A stretch of DNA of 64,000 bases from Xenorhabdus lircayensis (GCF_016306625.1 NZ_JACOII010000011.1:62001-126000); one strand, 5' to 3'; shown: positions 1-8,655, counted from the stretch's first letter. The notes: generated from the letters alone by a model not told the origin. Made by a program: numbers and translations.

Positions 1-26
1 GTTTATGAGTGAGTTTGTGAAGGCGC

Positions 27-1190
27 TTATGAATGAGTCAGTGCGGCGTTGTAGCTGTACCGATTACAGACTTCCTTGCCGATCAGCATTTTTTGCAGTT
101 CATTACTGCCTTCGACAACTTGCAGGATTTTTGCATCCCGATAGAGTCGGCTGATGCCATTGATTTCATCACAGCCGTGACCACCGTGGATTTGAACCGC
201 TTTCGCTGCGGCGGCACCCGCTTCCTGTGATGCAAAAAACTTGGCTTGAAGGATCTGTTCAAGAGCATCTTCATCCTTGGCTTCTTTGGCTTTTGTCGCT
301 GATAAGCAAATAAGTTGAGAGGCAAGCAGGCTACTGGACATTTCAGCCAAATAACCACGAATGATGCCTTGATCTGCAAGCAATGTACCGAAGGTGGCGC
401 GAGAGTTGGCCCTCCGGGCTGATGCCACTAACGCCGCCTGCTGTATTCCCACCGCAGCCCAGGCCACACTGATGCGGCCGTAATCCAATGCGCTGTTAGA
501 AATGAGGTTTTGTCCAAATCCGGGCTTCCCGACGATATTCGTCTTAGGGATCCAACAATCGTTGAAATCCAATACCGCCAGATAGGCACTCTTGAATCCC
601 AGCATATTTTTCTTGGCAGTGATTTTTAATCCGGCCGTGTTTTTAGGAACCAACACAGCAGTATCCAATCCTTGGTATTTACCAAATACCAGAAAGAGAT
701 CCGCAATCTGAGCAAAAGTAATCCAGCTTTTTTGCCCATTCACGCTCAGATCATCCCCGCATTCTTCAAACCGGGTTGATAGATTTTTAGAATCACCACC
801 AGCGGAAACTTCCGTTTGCGCGAACGCACCGATGATTTCGCCCTTCACCAACGGTGTCAGAAAACGTTGTTTTTGGTCTTGAGATCCCCACACTTCAATG
901 GTTTTCAACGCCATTGAGTGTACATTCAGCAAACCGGTGAGCGAACCGCTTCCGGCACCAATAGCCATGTTCAGCAATCCGAATGTGGTAGCATCAAACC
1001 CCAGACCACCGTTTTCAGTTTTTGCTAATCCGCCCAACCAACCGTTATGCGCAAGCTTCTGTACAACGCTGGCAGGTGTTGCTTCGGACAAATCCCATTC
1101 ATCCGCATAAGGCGCGACTTCTGTTGCTGAAAACCGCTCAAATTCCTGTAACCACTTTTGCTGCACAGGTGATAAAAAGCGATTAAACAT
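27..1190 (-). CDS. Acyl-CoA dehydrogenase family protein, FkbI-like (extender-unit biosynthesis)
   Basis: A 387-residue flavoprotein of the acyl-CoA dehydrogenase family. The FAD/substrate loop reads FAQTEVSAGGDS near residue 125, and the C-terminal part carries QIHGGHGCDEINGISRLYRD and VVEGSNELQKM, typical of these enzymes. It starts with ATG at 1190, overlapping the stop of the upstream acyl carrier protein gene by 8 nt, so the two are translationally coupled. Dehydrogenases paired with a dedicated carrier protein (FkbI, ZmaI, xenocoumacin XcnD types) oxidise glyceryl- or seryl-derived thioesters on the ACP to give methoxy-, hydroxy- or aminomalonyl-ACP. That role here is inference from the pairing and the carrier protein; a plain fatty-acyl-CoA dehydrogenase is less likely. 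The rest of the operon should lie to the left of the window. Confidence 0.8.
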   Translation of the reverse strand: MFNRFLSPVQQKWLQEFERFSATEVAPYADEWDLSEATPASVVQKLAHNGWLGGLAKTENGGLGFDATTFGLLNMAIGAGSGSLTGLLNVHSMALKTIEVWGSQDQKQRFLTPLVKGEIIGAFAQTEVSAGGDSKNLSTRFEECGDDLSVNGQKSWITFAQIADLFLVFGKYQGLDTAVLVPKNTAGLKITAKKNMLGFKSAYLAVLDFNDCWIPKTNIVGKPGFGQNLISNSALDYGRISVAWAAVGIQQAALVASARRANSRATFGTLLADQGIIRGYLAEMSSSLLASQLICLSATKAKEAKDEDALEQILQAKFFASQEAGAAAAKAVQIHGGHGCDEINGISRLYRDAKILQVVEGSNELQKMLIGKEVCNRYSYNAALTHS

Positions 1191-1434
1191 TTGCCGCCAC
1201 CTTTTTGTCTAAAAAGTTGCAGACAGCCTGAATACTAGAAAAATTAGCATTATCAAGATCGTCAATTTCAACCTTAATTTTAAAGTTTTTTTCCAGAAAG
1301 GAGATTAACTGAATAGCAGCCAGAGAATTAACCAAGCCTGTTTCGAATATATTGACTGAATAGTCTAAATTCTGCTTACCAGAAAGTTTACACAGATATT
1401 CAGATACTAATTTTTTACGCTCAGATACGTTCAT
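1183..1434 (-). CDS. Free-standing acyl carrier protein, FkbJ/ZmaD-like
   Basis: An 83-residue carrier protein when started at the ATG at 1434, which has a good ribosome site (AAGGAAAG) just upstream; the longer open frame to 1542 lacks one. The phosphopantetheine serine is Ser37 in ETGLVNSLAAIQL, where VNSL replaces the usual DSL. The following segment, IDDLDNANFSSIQAV, resembles carrier proteins of methoxymalonyl-, hydroxymalonyl- and aminomalonyl-ACP pathways (FkbJ, ZmaD) more than fatty-acid AcpP. It is the first gene of a leftward operon with the acyl-CoA dehydrogenase. Activation would need a phosphopantetheinyl transferase, probably a Sfp-type enzyme elsewhere rather than the AcpS in this window, but that is inference. 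Confidence 0.8.
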   Translation of the reverse strand: MNVSERKKLVSEYLCKLSGKQNLDYSVNIFETGLVNSLAAIQLISFLEKNFKIKVEIDDLDNANFSSIQAVCNFLDKKVAANV

Positions 1435-2085
1435 TGAGACTTTCCTTTGAAGCTTAATTTCATTGGTCTTTTCTTTGCAAAATTCATCTGGGCGATTTAG
1501 CAATATTATGTTATTTCCATTTTTCAGGAATCTTTTTAACACAAAGACATAGCTACCGCATGGGAGTGTAATTGCCCAAAAACAAGAAAAAACAGAATAT
1601 ATAGCTGGGGTTAGTAATAATTAAATTCAGATTAATGATAATTAATATATTTTTCTATAATATTAAATATTACTTAAATTATTATTAGTAAGAAGACGAC
1701 TATTGAAGCTTAAGAAAACGTTTCGAGGAATGATGTATCTTCACTGCAAGTTTTTACATTTTTAGTGGAAGCTATAAATAAAATTAAACTAATATATAAA
1801 ATAATTTTTTAAGCTATAGTGAAAACTATAAATCATATTCCAAAATAATTCTTATTTAAGATGCTTTACTCTTTAATTTTTATTAAAAAAATTAATGTAA
1901 CGCTTCTGTTCTATTGCTCTAAATTTAAACGCATGCACATTTATTTATAAAATGTACATTAGTTTATAATCAGACCATTAAAAAATAATATGATAGAAAC
2001 CTCGCCTAACAGCGAGGATTTTTGATCGGAATTTTAATCGGTAGTGTAATGACTTCTGCCCAGCAGATAAAAGAGGAAAGGATTG
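1435..2085. other. AT-rich spacer between the carrier-protein operon and cysM
   Basis: About 650 bases with very low GC and no supportable gene. It must hold the promoter of the leftward carrier-protein operon. A small palindrome (TATAGT-GAAA-ACTATA, 1815-1830) is visible and a cysM terminator sits at 2000-2017. AT-rich leaders of this kind are often bound by H-NS family silencers in enterobacteria; that is inference. Confidence 0.6.
2000..2017 (-). terminator. Probable rho-independent terminator after cysM
   Basis: Inverted repeat CCTCGC-CTAACA-GCGAGG, 6-bp stem. On the minus strand it is followed by a T-rich but broken run (TTTCTATC), and on the plus strand by ATTTTT, so it may act in both directions. 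It lies about 70 nt past the cysM stop. Confidence 0.55.
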
Positions 2086-2967
2086 CTAATTAAATACACC
2101 GGTAGACAAATACCTATCACCGCGATCGCAAATAATCGCCACAATGACCGCGCCAGGGTTTTCAGCTGCAATGCGCAATGCGCCAGAAACAGCCCCGCCA
2201 GAACTCACCCCACAAAAAATACCTTCCTTCTGCGCCAACAAACGCATTGTGGTTTCAGCTTCCTCCTGTGTGATATCTAAGATCTGATCCACCAGCTCTT
2301 TCTGATAAATACCGGGCATATAGGCCGGAGACCAGCGACGAATACCGGGAATTTGGCTATTTTCTGTGGGTTGCAACCCCGTGATTTGCACTTTATCTGA
2401 CTGGGATTTCAGATAGCGACTCACGCCCGTAATCGTGCCTGTCGTTCCCATACTGGAAACAAAATGCGTAACCCGCCCCTGTGTTTGCTGCCAGATTTCT
2501 GGGCCAGTGGTATTAAAGTGCGTCAGCGAGTTATCCGTGTTATTAAATTGGTCGAGAACCTTTCCTTCTCCATTCTTCTCCATTTCTTGCGCCAAATCCC
2601 GTGCGCCTTCCATTCCCCGTTCTTTGCTGACCAAAATTAACTCAGCACCATAAGCCCGCATGGATGCCTGTCGCTCAAGACTCATATTTTCAGGCATCAA
2701 TAATTTCAGCCGATACCCCTTTACCGCTGCGATCATGGCCAGTGCAATGCCGGTATTACCACTCGTTGCTTCGATCAGAGTGTCGCCCGGTGTGATTTCT
2801 CCACGCAATTCCGCTTGCTGGATCATCGAAAGCGCAGCTCTGTCTTTTACGGAACCCGCAGGGTTATTGCCTTCCAACTTTACCCAAATCTCCGCATCAA
2901 CACTTTCTGTAATTCGTTGTAATTTTACCAGAGGTGTATTACCTATAAAGTCTTCCAAGCTTGCCAC
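2086..2967 (-). CDS. cysM: Cysteine synthase B (O-acetylserine sulfhydrylase B)
   Basis: A 293-residue PLP enzyme of the cysteine synthase family that joins O-acetylserine with sulfide or thiosulfate to make cysteine or S-sulfocysteine in the cytoplasm. The PLP lysine is Lys41 in NPAGSVKDRA; the substrate loop TSGNTG and the start LEDFIGNTPLVKLQRI match CysM rather than CysK. The start is GTG at 2967, preceded by TTAGGT at suitable spacing; the nearest upstream ATG runs into a stop. It follows the sulfate transporter genes, as in Escherichia, where CysM supports growth on thiosulfate. Here a strong terminator (3046-3077) separates it from cysA, so it probably has its own promoter in the 80 bases upstream. 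Confidence 0.95.
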   Translation of the reverse strand: MASLEDFIGNTPLVKLQRITESVDAEIWVKLEGNNPAGSVKDRAALSMIQQAELRGEITPGDTLIEATSGNTGIALAMIAAVKGYRLKLLMPENMSLERQASMRAYGAELILVSKERGMEGARDLAQEMEKNGEGKVLDQFNNTDNSLTHFNTTGPEIWQQTQGRVTHFVSSMGTTGTITGVSRYLKSQSDKVQITGLQPTENSQIPGIRRWSPAYMPGIYQKELVDQILDITQEEAETTMRLLAQKEGIFCGVSSGGAVSGALRIAAENPGAVIVAIICDRGDRYLSTGVFN

Positions 2968-3045
2968 AGCATTACCTAATTCATATGAGAATGGGCAACC
3001 AAATAATCATATTCAGAAAACGGTAGCAAGATCTTAAGCAAAAAA

Positions 3046-3077
3046 TCCCTCTTTCCCGTCATAACGGGAAAGAGGGA
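3046..3077 (-). terminator. Strong rho-independent terminator between cysA and cysM
   Basis: A perfect 14-bp stem (TCCCTCTTTCCCGT with its complement) around a 4-base loop. On the minus strand it is followed by a run of Ts. It sits just past the cysA stop and should end the cysPUWA transcript before cysM. Confidence 0.9.
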
Positions 3078-3099
3078 TCAATAATAAAAGGGTGTTAAA

Positions 3100-4188
3100 T
3101 CAGGCGGATTCAGCCAATCTCAATATTTTTAACGGCAAGTCTCCCGCATACAGGCGAGCGCCTGTACCGCCAATAAAATAATGATTTCCCCGGGTAGGAA
3201 TCGATGAGTTATCCGGCCAAATAACGGACAGATATTCGTCTCCCCACCCTATCGGCTGAACAGACAACAGAGAAAAATGCCCGCGCGGGCTAACTTCCAC
3301 GATTTGAACTGGCAAAGGACTGGAGGCTGTTTGCTGTGTACTGAGTGTCATATCCCATGGTCGAAAAAAGACATCAACATTCCCTTGATGCAGGGGCGTA
3401 ATATCTAATGGGAAAATTTTCCCGCCAATCCAGAGCTGGGAACCTTTAATGTCACCATGCAGTTTATTAATTTCGCCCATGAACTCAAGCACAAAACGGC
3501 TCTCCGGCTCACTCCAGACCTGCTGCGGTGTGCCGACCTGTTCAATGCAACCTTGATTCATAAGTACCACCCTGTCAGCCACTTCCATTGCCTCTTCCTG
3601 ATCATGAGTGACAAATACGCTGGTAAATTTTAATTCTTCATGAAGCTGGCGCAACCAACGACGCAATTCCATCCGTACCTGTGCATCCAGTGCGCCAAAA
3701 GGTTCATCCAACAAGAGGATCTGTGGCTCAACTGCCAATGCCCTTGCCAGTGCCACACGCTGTTTTTGCCCACCAGAAAGCTGAGATGGATAACGTTCTG
3801 CCAAATGGGATAACTGCACCATATCGAGCAATGCCATGACCTTACGACGCAATGCTTCACCATTGGGGCGCTGACGACGGGGAAGTACGGTCAGACCAAA
3901 AGCCACGTTATCAAATACTGTCATATGGCGAAACAAGGCATAGTGTTGGAATACAAACCCAACACGCCGATCTTTCGCATGTACCCGACTGACATTCTGG
4001 CCGTGAAATCTCAATTGACCTGCGCTCTGCTGCTCAAGCCCAGCAATGATCCTCAATAATGTCGTCTTGCCAGAACCCGACGGGCCAAGCAGAGCGATCA
4101 TTTCACCGGATTCAATATTCAGTGAAATTTCATTCAGTATCTGAGATCGACCAAAAGATTTGCTGATTTTACTGATTTCAATACTCAT
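3100..4188 (-). CDS. cysA: Sulfate/thiosulfate ABC transporter ATP-binding protein
   Basis: A 362-residue ATPase that drives sulfate and thiosulfate import with CysU, CysW and CysP. Walker A is GPSGSGKTT, the ABC signature [15 protein letters not shown], Walker [13 protein letters not shown], and the switch histidine is in [15 protein letters not shown]. The C-terminal third is the regulatory TOBE-like domain of CysA proteins. The open frame extends upstream to 4230, but the ATG at 4188 has a good site (CAGGAG) and matches the family N-terminus MSIEI. It follows cysW after about 14 nt. CysB with N-acetylserine would be the expected regulator; no CysB site was identified by eye. Confidence 0.95.
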   Translation of the reverse strand: MSIEISKISKSFGRSQILNEISLNIESGEMIALLGPSGSGKTTLLRIIAGLEQQSAGQLRFHGQNVSRVHAKDRRVGFVFQHYALFRHMTVFDNVAFGLTVLPRRQRPNGEALRRKVMALLDMVQLSHLAERYPSQLSGGQKQRVALARALAVEPQILLLDEPFGALDAQVRMELRRWLRQLHEELKFTSVFVTHDQEEAMEVADRVVLMNQGCIEQVGTPQQVWSEPESRFVLEFMGEINKLHGDIKGSQLWIGGKIFPLDITPLHQGNVDVFFRPWDMTLSTQQTASSPLPVQIVEVSPRGHFSLLSVQPIGWGDEYLSVIWPDNSSIPTRGNHYFIGGTGARLYAGDLPLKILRLAESA

Positions 4189-4202
4189 ATTCTGCTCCTG
4201 CC

Positions 4203-5048
4203 CTAGCCTTGCTGACGGCTTAAACGCCATTGCAACGCACTTTTGACAATCAGAGTAATAATCGCCATCACTGCTAATAAAGCCGCTGCCGTAAATGCGC
4301 CAACGGTGTTGTAATCTTGATACAACAACTCAACCTGCAAAGGCAGCGTATAGGTTTCCCCCCGAATCGCCCCCGATACCACAGACACGGCGCCAAACTC
4401 CCCAATCGCCCGTGCGTTGGTCAAAACAACACCATACAGCAGTGCCCAGCGAATATTGGGCAGTGTCACGTGCCAGAACATCTTCCAGCCAGAAGCGCCC
4501 AACAATATAGCGGCTTCATCTTCCTGACTGCCTTGGCTCAACATCACCGGCACCAATTCACGCACAACAAACGGACACGTCACGAATACCGTCACCAGCA
4601 CCATGCCCGGCCATGAAAACATCAATTGAATGTCATAAGTTCCCAACCAGCTACCCAGCCAACCATTGGCACCGTAAAACAGCAGATAAAGCAGCCCCGC
4701 CACAACAGGCGAAACCGCAAACGGAATATCAATTAATGTCAGCAATAATTGCCGGCCGGGGAATTGGAAACGTGTCACCAACCATGCCGTCATCACGCCA
4801 AAAACCAGATTGATGGGTACGGTGATAAGTGCAATCATCACCGTCAACCAGATGGCATGCAGCATATCGGGGTCGAAGAGGTTCTGGGTAACGATGTCTA
4901 GCCCTTTGGAAAAGGCGGTCAAAAAAATCCACGCTATCGGGATCACTAATAACAGAACCGAAAAAAATATGCCTGTGCCAATCAGTAACCACTTTCCCCA
5001 GTTTATTGCGGGGCGTTGTACCACTGTGTATTCGGAAAATTCAGTCAT
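4203..5048 (-). CDS. cysW: Sulfate/thiosulfate ABC transporter permease
   Basis: A 281-residue inner-membrane permease with about six hydrophobic helices and the EAA-type coupling loop around [22 protein letters not shown], which contacts CysA. It forms the translocation path with CysU. The start is ATG at 5048, which shares its A with the TGA stop of cysU (TGATG), so translation is coupled; an apparent start three bases earlier is a TTG. Slightly shorter than the Escherichia protein (about 291 residues), with the difference at the N-terminus. Confidence 0.95.
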   Translation of the reverse strand: MTEFSEYTVVQRPAINWGKWLLIGTGIFFSVLLLVIPIAWIFLTAFSKGLDIVTQNLFDPDMLHAIWLTVMIALITVPINLVFGVMTAWLVTRFQFPGRQLLLTLIDIPFAVSPVVAGLLYLLFYGANGWLGSWLGTYDIQLMFSWPGMVLVTVFVTCPFVVRELVPVMLSQGSQEDEAAILLGASGWKMFWHVTLPNIRWALLYGVVLTNARAIGEFGAVSVVSGAIRGETYTLPLQVELLYQDYNTVGAFTAAALLAVMAIITLIVKSALQWRLSRQQG

Positions 5049-5878
5049 CAATGTCCTCCTATCCGTTTACCAAAGCGGCTTTGCAATATATTGACGCTAA
5101 ACAACAGTAATAACGATGCAGCAAGGATGACCGAAGCAATTGCGCTGGCAGCCGGATAATCAAACTCTTGCAGGCGAACAAAAATCATCAGGGAGACCAC
5201 CTCAGTTTGCCAAGCCATATTGCCCGCAATGAAAATCACCGCACCAAATTCGCCCAAGCTGCGGGTGAAAGAGAGTACCGTTCCAGCAATCAATGCGGGT
5301 GAAACCTCAGGCAAAATAACCCGCTGGAAGGTTTGCCAACGGCTCGCTCCCAATGTCTGTGCTGCTTCCTCATATTCGGGGCCAAGTTCTTCAAGAACAG
5401 GCTGCACGGTGCGAACAACAAAAGGCAAACTGGTAAATGCCATTGCCACTGCAATGCCCAGCCAAGTATTAGCGACTTTGAGGTCAAAATTGCCGAGCCA
5501 GGCACCATACCATCCGGTGGCAGAAAACAGGGTCGCCAGCGTTAAACCCGCCACCGCCGTCGGTAAGGCAAATGGCAAATCCATCAAACCATCGAGTAAA
5601 CTGCGCCCTGGAAACCGATAGCGCGTTAATATCCATGCCATCAACATGCCAAACACCATATTGAACAAACTGGCAACCGCCGCCGCCAATAATGTCACCT
5701 TATAAGCGGCGACAACTTGCGGGTTGACGATGACCTGCCAATATTGCGTCCATGTCATGCTGGAAAGCTGAACCACCAAAGCACTTAATGGTAATAACAG
5801 GATAAGGCAGGTATAAAATAGGCTACTGCCCAAACTCAGCCCAAATCCGGGCAAGACGCGTTTGCTGGATCCCCACAT
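5048..5878 (-). CDS. cysU: Sulfate/thiosulfate ABC transporter permease
   Basis: A 276-residue inner-membrane permease (also named cysT), essentially the family length. It has about six transmembrane helices and the coupling loop EEAAQTLGASRWQTFQRVILP. It pairs with CysW to form the sulfate/thiosulfate channel. Its ATG at 5878 overlaps the cysP stop by one base (TAATG) and its own stop overlaps cysW by one base, so all three are one translationally coupled unit. Confidence 0.95.
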   Translation of the reverse strand: MWGSSKRVLPGFGLSLGSSLFYTCLILLLPLSALVVQLSSMTWTQYWQVIVNPQVVAAYKVTLLAAAVASLFNMVFGMLMAWILTRYRFPGRSLLDGLMDLPFALPTAVAGLTLATLFSATGWYGAWLGNFDLKVANTWLGIAVAMAFTSLPFVVRTVQPVLEELGPEYEEAAQTLGASRWQTFQRVILPEVSPALIAGTVLSFTRSLGEFGAVIFIAGNMAWQTEVVSLMIFVRLQEFDYPAASAIASVILAASLLLLFSVNILQSRFGKRIGGH

Positions 5879-6915
5879 TATTTATGTCCTTCCATCAATA
5901 ACTGATCAAGCATACCGCCAGTGTTGAAATGGGTTTTCATCACTTGAGGCCAGCTATCGAATTGTTCTTCGAAACGAAACAGTTTGGTTGCAGGAAAACG
6001 GGCTTGCTGTGATTTCATAACATCGCGATCAATCACACGATAATTGAAACTGACGATGATCTTCTGGCCAGCCGGACTATACAGGTAATCTAAATACGCT
6101 TTAGCCACAGCTTCAGTCCCATTTTTCTGGACATTTTTATCCACCCAAGTCACGGGGAACTCAGCCAGAATATCCACCGGAGGCACGATCACTTGGTAGT
6201 TATCTTCACCATACTGTTTACGAATGTTATTGATCTCAGATTCAAAACTAATCAAAACATCCCCTAACCCTCGTTCAATAAAGGAAGTCGTTGCTCCACG
6301 ACCTCCGGTATCAAACACCTCTACATTCTGTAAGAAGCGTTGCATTAACTGGCGAATCTTCTCTGGGTCATACGGATTTTGCTGTTGAAAAGCCCCCCAT
6401 GCCGCCAGATAGGTATAACGTCCATTACCTGAAGTTTTGGGGTTTGGGAAAATCAACTTCACGTCATTGCGCACCAAATCATCCCAATCATGGATACGTT
6501 TGGGATTATCTTTGCGTACCAGAAAGGCCATGGTCGAATAGTATGGGGAACTGTTATTCGGCAAACGCTGCTGCCAGTTGGCGGGAATTAGGTTGCCACT
6601 ATCGTGTAGGATCTGAATATCCGTGACTTGGTTATAGGTGACTACATCCGCCCGCAGTCCATGTAAAATAGCCAGCGCCTGTTTAGATGAACCCGCATGA
6701 GATTGTTTGATGGTCAATTTATCCTGTGGATGCTGCCCATTCCACTGTTTCTCAAATTCGGCATTCAAGCTCGAAAATAGTTCTCGTCCAATGTCGTAAG
6801 AGCTATTCAGCAACTCGACAGCCAAGGCGTTGGTGCTATAAGCGTTGAGACTGACCAAAAGCGATATGGCAGCCAACCCGCTCAATAATTTATTTTTTAT
6901 TGCCACTATTTTCAT
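5878..6915 (-). CDS. cysP: Thiosulfate/sulfate-binding periplasmic protein
   Basis: A 345-residue periplasmic binding protein that delivers thiosulfate and sulfate to CysUWA. A Sec signal peptide occupies residues 1-32 (hydrophobic core then ALA, mature start near VELLNSSYD). The signatures [38 protein letters not shown] and [20 protein letters not shown] identify CysP rather than Sbp. The ATG is preceded by AAGGTGTTGG. The leader is unusual: an ERIC element ends 41 nt upstream of the start codon, so the promoter lies inside or beyond that repeat. Confidence 0.95.
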   Translation of the reverse strand: MKIVAIKNKLLSGLAAISLLVSLNAYSTNALAVELLNSSYDIGRELFSSLNAEFEKQWNGQHPQDKLTIKQSHAGSSKQALAILHGLRADVVTYNQVTDIQILHDSGNLIPANWQQRLPNNSSPYYSTMAFLVRKDNPKRIHDWDDLVRNDVKLIFPNPKTSGNGRYTYLAAWGAFQQQNPYDPEKIRQLMQRFLQNVEVFDTGGRGATTSFIERGLGDVLISFESEINNIRKQYGEDNYQVIVPPVDILAEFPVTWVDKNVQKNGTEAVAKAYLDYLYSPAGQKIIVSFNYRVIDRDVMKSQQARFPATKLFRFEEQFDSWPQVMKTHFNTGGMLDQLLMEGHK

Positions 6916-6956
6916 CCAACACCTTACTCATCACGCTATTTGACAACAATTTCTTC

Positions 6957-7083
6957 TATACCCAATAGATTTCAAGTTGCAGCACGGCGGCTAGGGAGCA
7001 AATCCCCAAGAGCATAGATAACTATGTGACTGAGGTGAGCGAACGTAGCCAGCAAAGCAGTAACTTGAAAGATGGAGGGTATA
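6957..7083. repeat. ERIC/IRU palindromic repeat, 127 bp
   Basis: A full-length enterobacterial repetitive intergenic consensus element, bounded by TATACCC and GGGTATA, with the conserved inner parts AAGTTGCAGC, AGCATAGATAACTATGTGAC and GGTGAGCGAACG. These non-coding, hairpin-forming MITE-like repeats are common in Photorhabdus, Xenorhabdus and Yersinia. A second copy in the opposite orientation is at 48619-48743 and a decayed end at 61772-61800. This copy lies in the cysP leader. Confidence 0.93.
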
Positions 7084-7211
7084 CTGTATCCAGAATCTTT
7101 ATAACAGGGTAGTTTACTATTCCCTGTTTTATATACCGAATTTTTATGAGAAATGATGAAACGCGATAAGATACGGGAAATATAAGAATATCAAGGCACG
7201 GGAGAAACGGG

Positions 7212-7265
7212 ATGAACGCAATTCAAAAACGGCTATGCCCCAGTAAAATACCACTCTGTGCATGA
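7212..7265 (+). CDS. Candidate micro-ORF, 17 residues
   Basis: ATG at 7212 follows a purine-rich ribosome site (GGGAGAAACGGG) and opens a 17-codon frame, MNAIQKRLCPSKIPLCA, ending in TGA. A second micro-ORF starting MNAAL follows at 7301, and a plus-strand hairpin with a T-rich tail closes the unit at 7352-7385. No known family is recognised. The ribosome sites and terminator argue for a small rightward transcript, but frames of this length are common by chance. Confidence 0.3.
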   Translation: MNAIQKRLCPSKIPLCA

Positions 7266-7300
7266 GTCATGTTTCTTTCCTTTTATGGAAGGGATTAAAA

Positions 7301-7351
7301 ATGAACGCTGCTCTCTGCAACAAAATATTCTTCTATTATATAAGGGGATAG
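7301..7351 (+). CDS. Candidate micro-ORF, 16 residues
   Basis: ATG at 7301 is preceded by GGAAGGGATTAAAA, a good ribosome site, and opens MNAALCNKIFFYYIRG, ending in TAG immediately before the terminator hairpin. It shares the MNA start and a short basic/hydrophobic character with the micro-ORF at 7212. It could be a leader peptide, a small membrane peptide, or part of an untranslated small RNA; function is unknown. Confidence 0.3.
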   Translation: MNAALCNKIFFYYIRG

Positions 7352-7385
7352 AAAGAGAGTTTTTCCTTAGATAGAAACTCTCTTT
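7352..7385 (+). terminator. Hairpin terminator between the micro-ORFs and yfeY
   Basis: An 11-bp stem (AAAGAGAGTTT with AAACTCTCTTT) and a 12-base loop. On the plus strand it is followed by GATATTTT; on the minus strand by CTATCCCC, so it fits a rightward transcript better, though it also lies just past the yfeY stop. Confidence 0.65.
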
Positions 7386-7394
7386 GATATTTTA

Positions 7395-8018
7395 TCAGGA
7401 CTTCCAAATAATACGCGAAACTTTCCAATATTTCAGGGCATCATCAGAAGGCATTAATCCTTCAGGGCCGTCCCATATCCCGGTAAAGACATAGCTGACA
7501 TGCTGACTTTGCGGAGCAGTACAGGTGACTGTGGGTTGCATGGTGAAATCATTGGATCGCTGGCATGCCCCAAATGCCTTATCATACAGATCGGCAAAAC
7601 CTGTTCCTATTTTCGCCCCCCAAACCGTTTTAATTCCTTCATCCGATACTTCAATGCGACTAACTTTACCATTGACCAGACCATAAAATTCGATTTTCAC
7701 CTGATCATTTTCCATTCCCTGAATTACGCTGGCTAACTTACCATTTTGCGTTTCCATGCCACTACGCAGACGATATTTTCCATCCAAACCTTGCTCAATC
7801 GCGGATTGCGTCATATCTGTCTGTTTATTGATTGCCCCTACCCCCTGTTCAGAGACACTCAAGGAACTGCCAAACCAGTTGAAAGGTGATAGGGAAGACC
7901 ATGAAACCCCTGATGTTCCGGCACAGGCAGTTAACAACAATGAGCATCCCACCAAACTACTGACTGTAGCAACCCGCTGTTTAGCCAACAAATTGAATAC
8001 AAAAAATTTATCCATCAC
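7395..8018 (-). CDS. yfeY: RpoE-regulated-type outer-membrane lipoprotein YfeY
   Basis: About 207 residues. A lipoprotein signal peptide ends at LLLTAC (Cys32), and the mature part matches the YfeY family through WFGSSLSVSEQGVGAI, LDGKYRLRSGM and the C-terminal GPEGLMPSDDALKYWKVS. YfeY is a sigma-E dependent lipoprotein of unknown function in Escherichia. The first codon is either GTG at 8018 or ATG at 8015; AAGG upstream suits the GTG slightly better. As in Escherichia it is close to cysM, ypeA and hemF, which supports the assignment. A sigma-E promoter was not identified. Confidence 0.85.
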   Translation of the reverse strand: MMDKFFVFNLLAKQRVATVSSLVGCSLLLTACAGTSGVSWSSLSPFNWFGSSLSVSEQGVGAINKQTDMTQSAIEQGLDGKYRLRSGMETQNGKLASVIQGMENDQVKIEFYGLVNGKVSRIEVSDEGIKTVWGAKIGTGFADLYDKAFGACQRSNDFTMQPTVTCTAPQSQHVSYVFTGIWDGPEGLMPSDDALKYWKVSRIIWKS

Positions 8019-8213
8019 TGTTTTTTTACCTTAGTCTCTATGGGCTGTAACTTGACATCTATCAGACCACACTCCCCAAAAAACATTCATTTGTGAATAC
8101 AAAAACCGTTCATCAACAGAAATATTAAAAGCATATTAAGAACATATTAATAATGTAGCATTGTACATCTGTTTACAAAATAAACAGTATTATGAATTTC
8201 CTTTACAAAAGAC

Positions 8214-8618
8214 ATGAAATTATGGTGTTTAATGAACAATCTAATGATTATTTCGTCATGTATTACTCATTTTAGCCTTTCTCCCATAGAGAAAACACCA
8301 CACCAAAAACTGATTTTGTCTGCCAATTTTCATGGCATACTGACTCACATTATTCCTCAGGAGAAAATGATAACTTTCCCTCGAAAATATCAGATTAATT
8401 ATCAGCTGTCTTCTAGCTGGTGTTTATTAAAAGGAAAATCCGAATCCGCCACGCCTGAAATATATTATCTATTTAAAGATAATAATGAGGACATTCAAGT
8501 TAAGGTTATGTTTAACATTGATAATAAGCAACCTGTCATGCCAAAAGATTTTATTGTTATAAAAAATAAATTTATGAAGCAATGGATTTACTTCATAAAG
8601 AAATTAAAGGAAAAATAA
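8214..8618 (+). CDS. Hypothetical protein
   Basis: A 134-residue frame on the strand opposite to its neighbours, not recognised. The N-terminus (about 25 residues, MKLWCLMNNLMIISSCI) is hydrophobic and could be a signal sequence; the rest is basic with a lysine-rich C-terminus. No clear ribosome site precedes the ATG at 8214 or the in-frame ATG at 8232. A good rightward terminator follows immediately, which is the main argument that it is transcribed. It occupies the position of yfeZ in Escherichia but is inverted and not clearly related. Confidence 0.45.
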   Translation: MKLWCLMNNLMIISSCITHFSLSPIEKTPHQKLILSANFHGILTHIIPQEKMITFPRKYQINYQLSSSWCLLKGKSESATPEIYYLFKDNNEDIQVKVMFNIDNKQPVMPKDFIVIKNKFMKQWIYFIKKLKEK

Positions 8619-8619
8619 T

Positions 8620-8646
8620 GGCTGAATAGCATAGTACTGTTCAGCC
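8620..8646 (+). terminator. Rho-independent terminator after the 8.2-kb unknown gene
   Basis: GGCTGAA stem with TTCAGCC, 13-base loop, followed by TTTTTATATTT on the plus strand. It sits between convergent genes and may serve ypeA on the other strand as well. Confidence 0.75.
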
Positions 8647-8655
8647 TTTTTATAT

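Noticed and set aside
6957-7083. ERIC as CRISPR-like repeat or insertion sequence
   Set aside because: Single copy per site, no spacers, no transposase; matches the known ERIC element.
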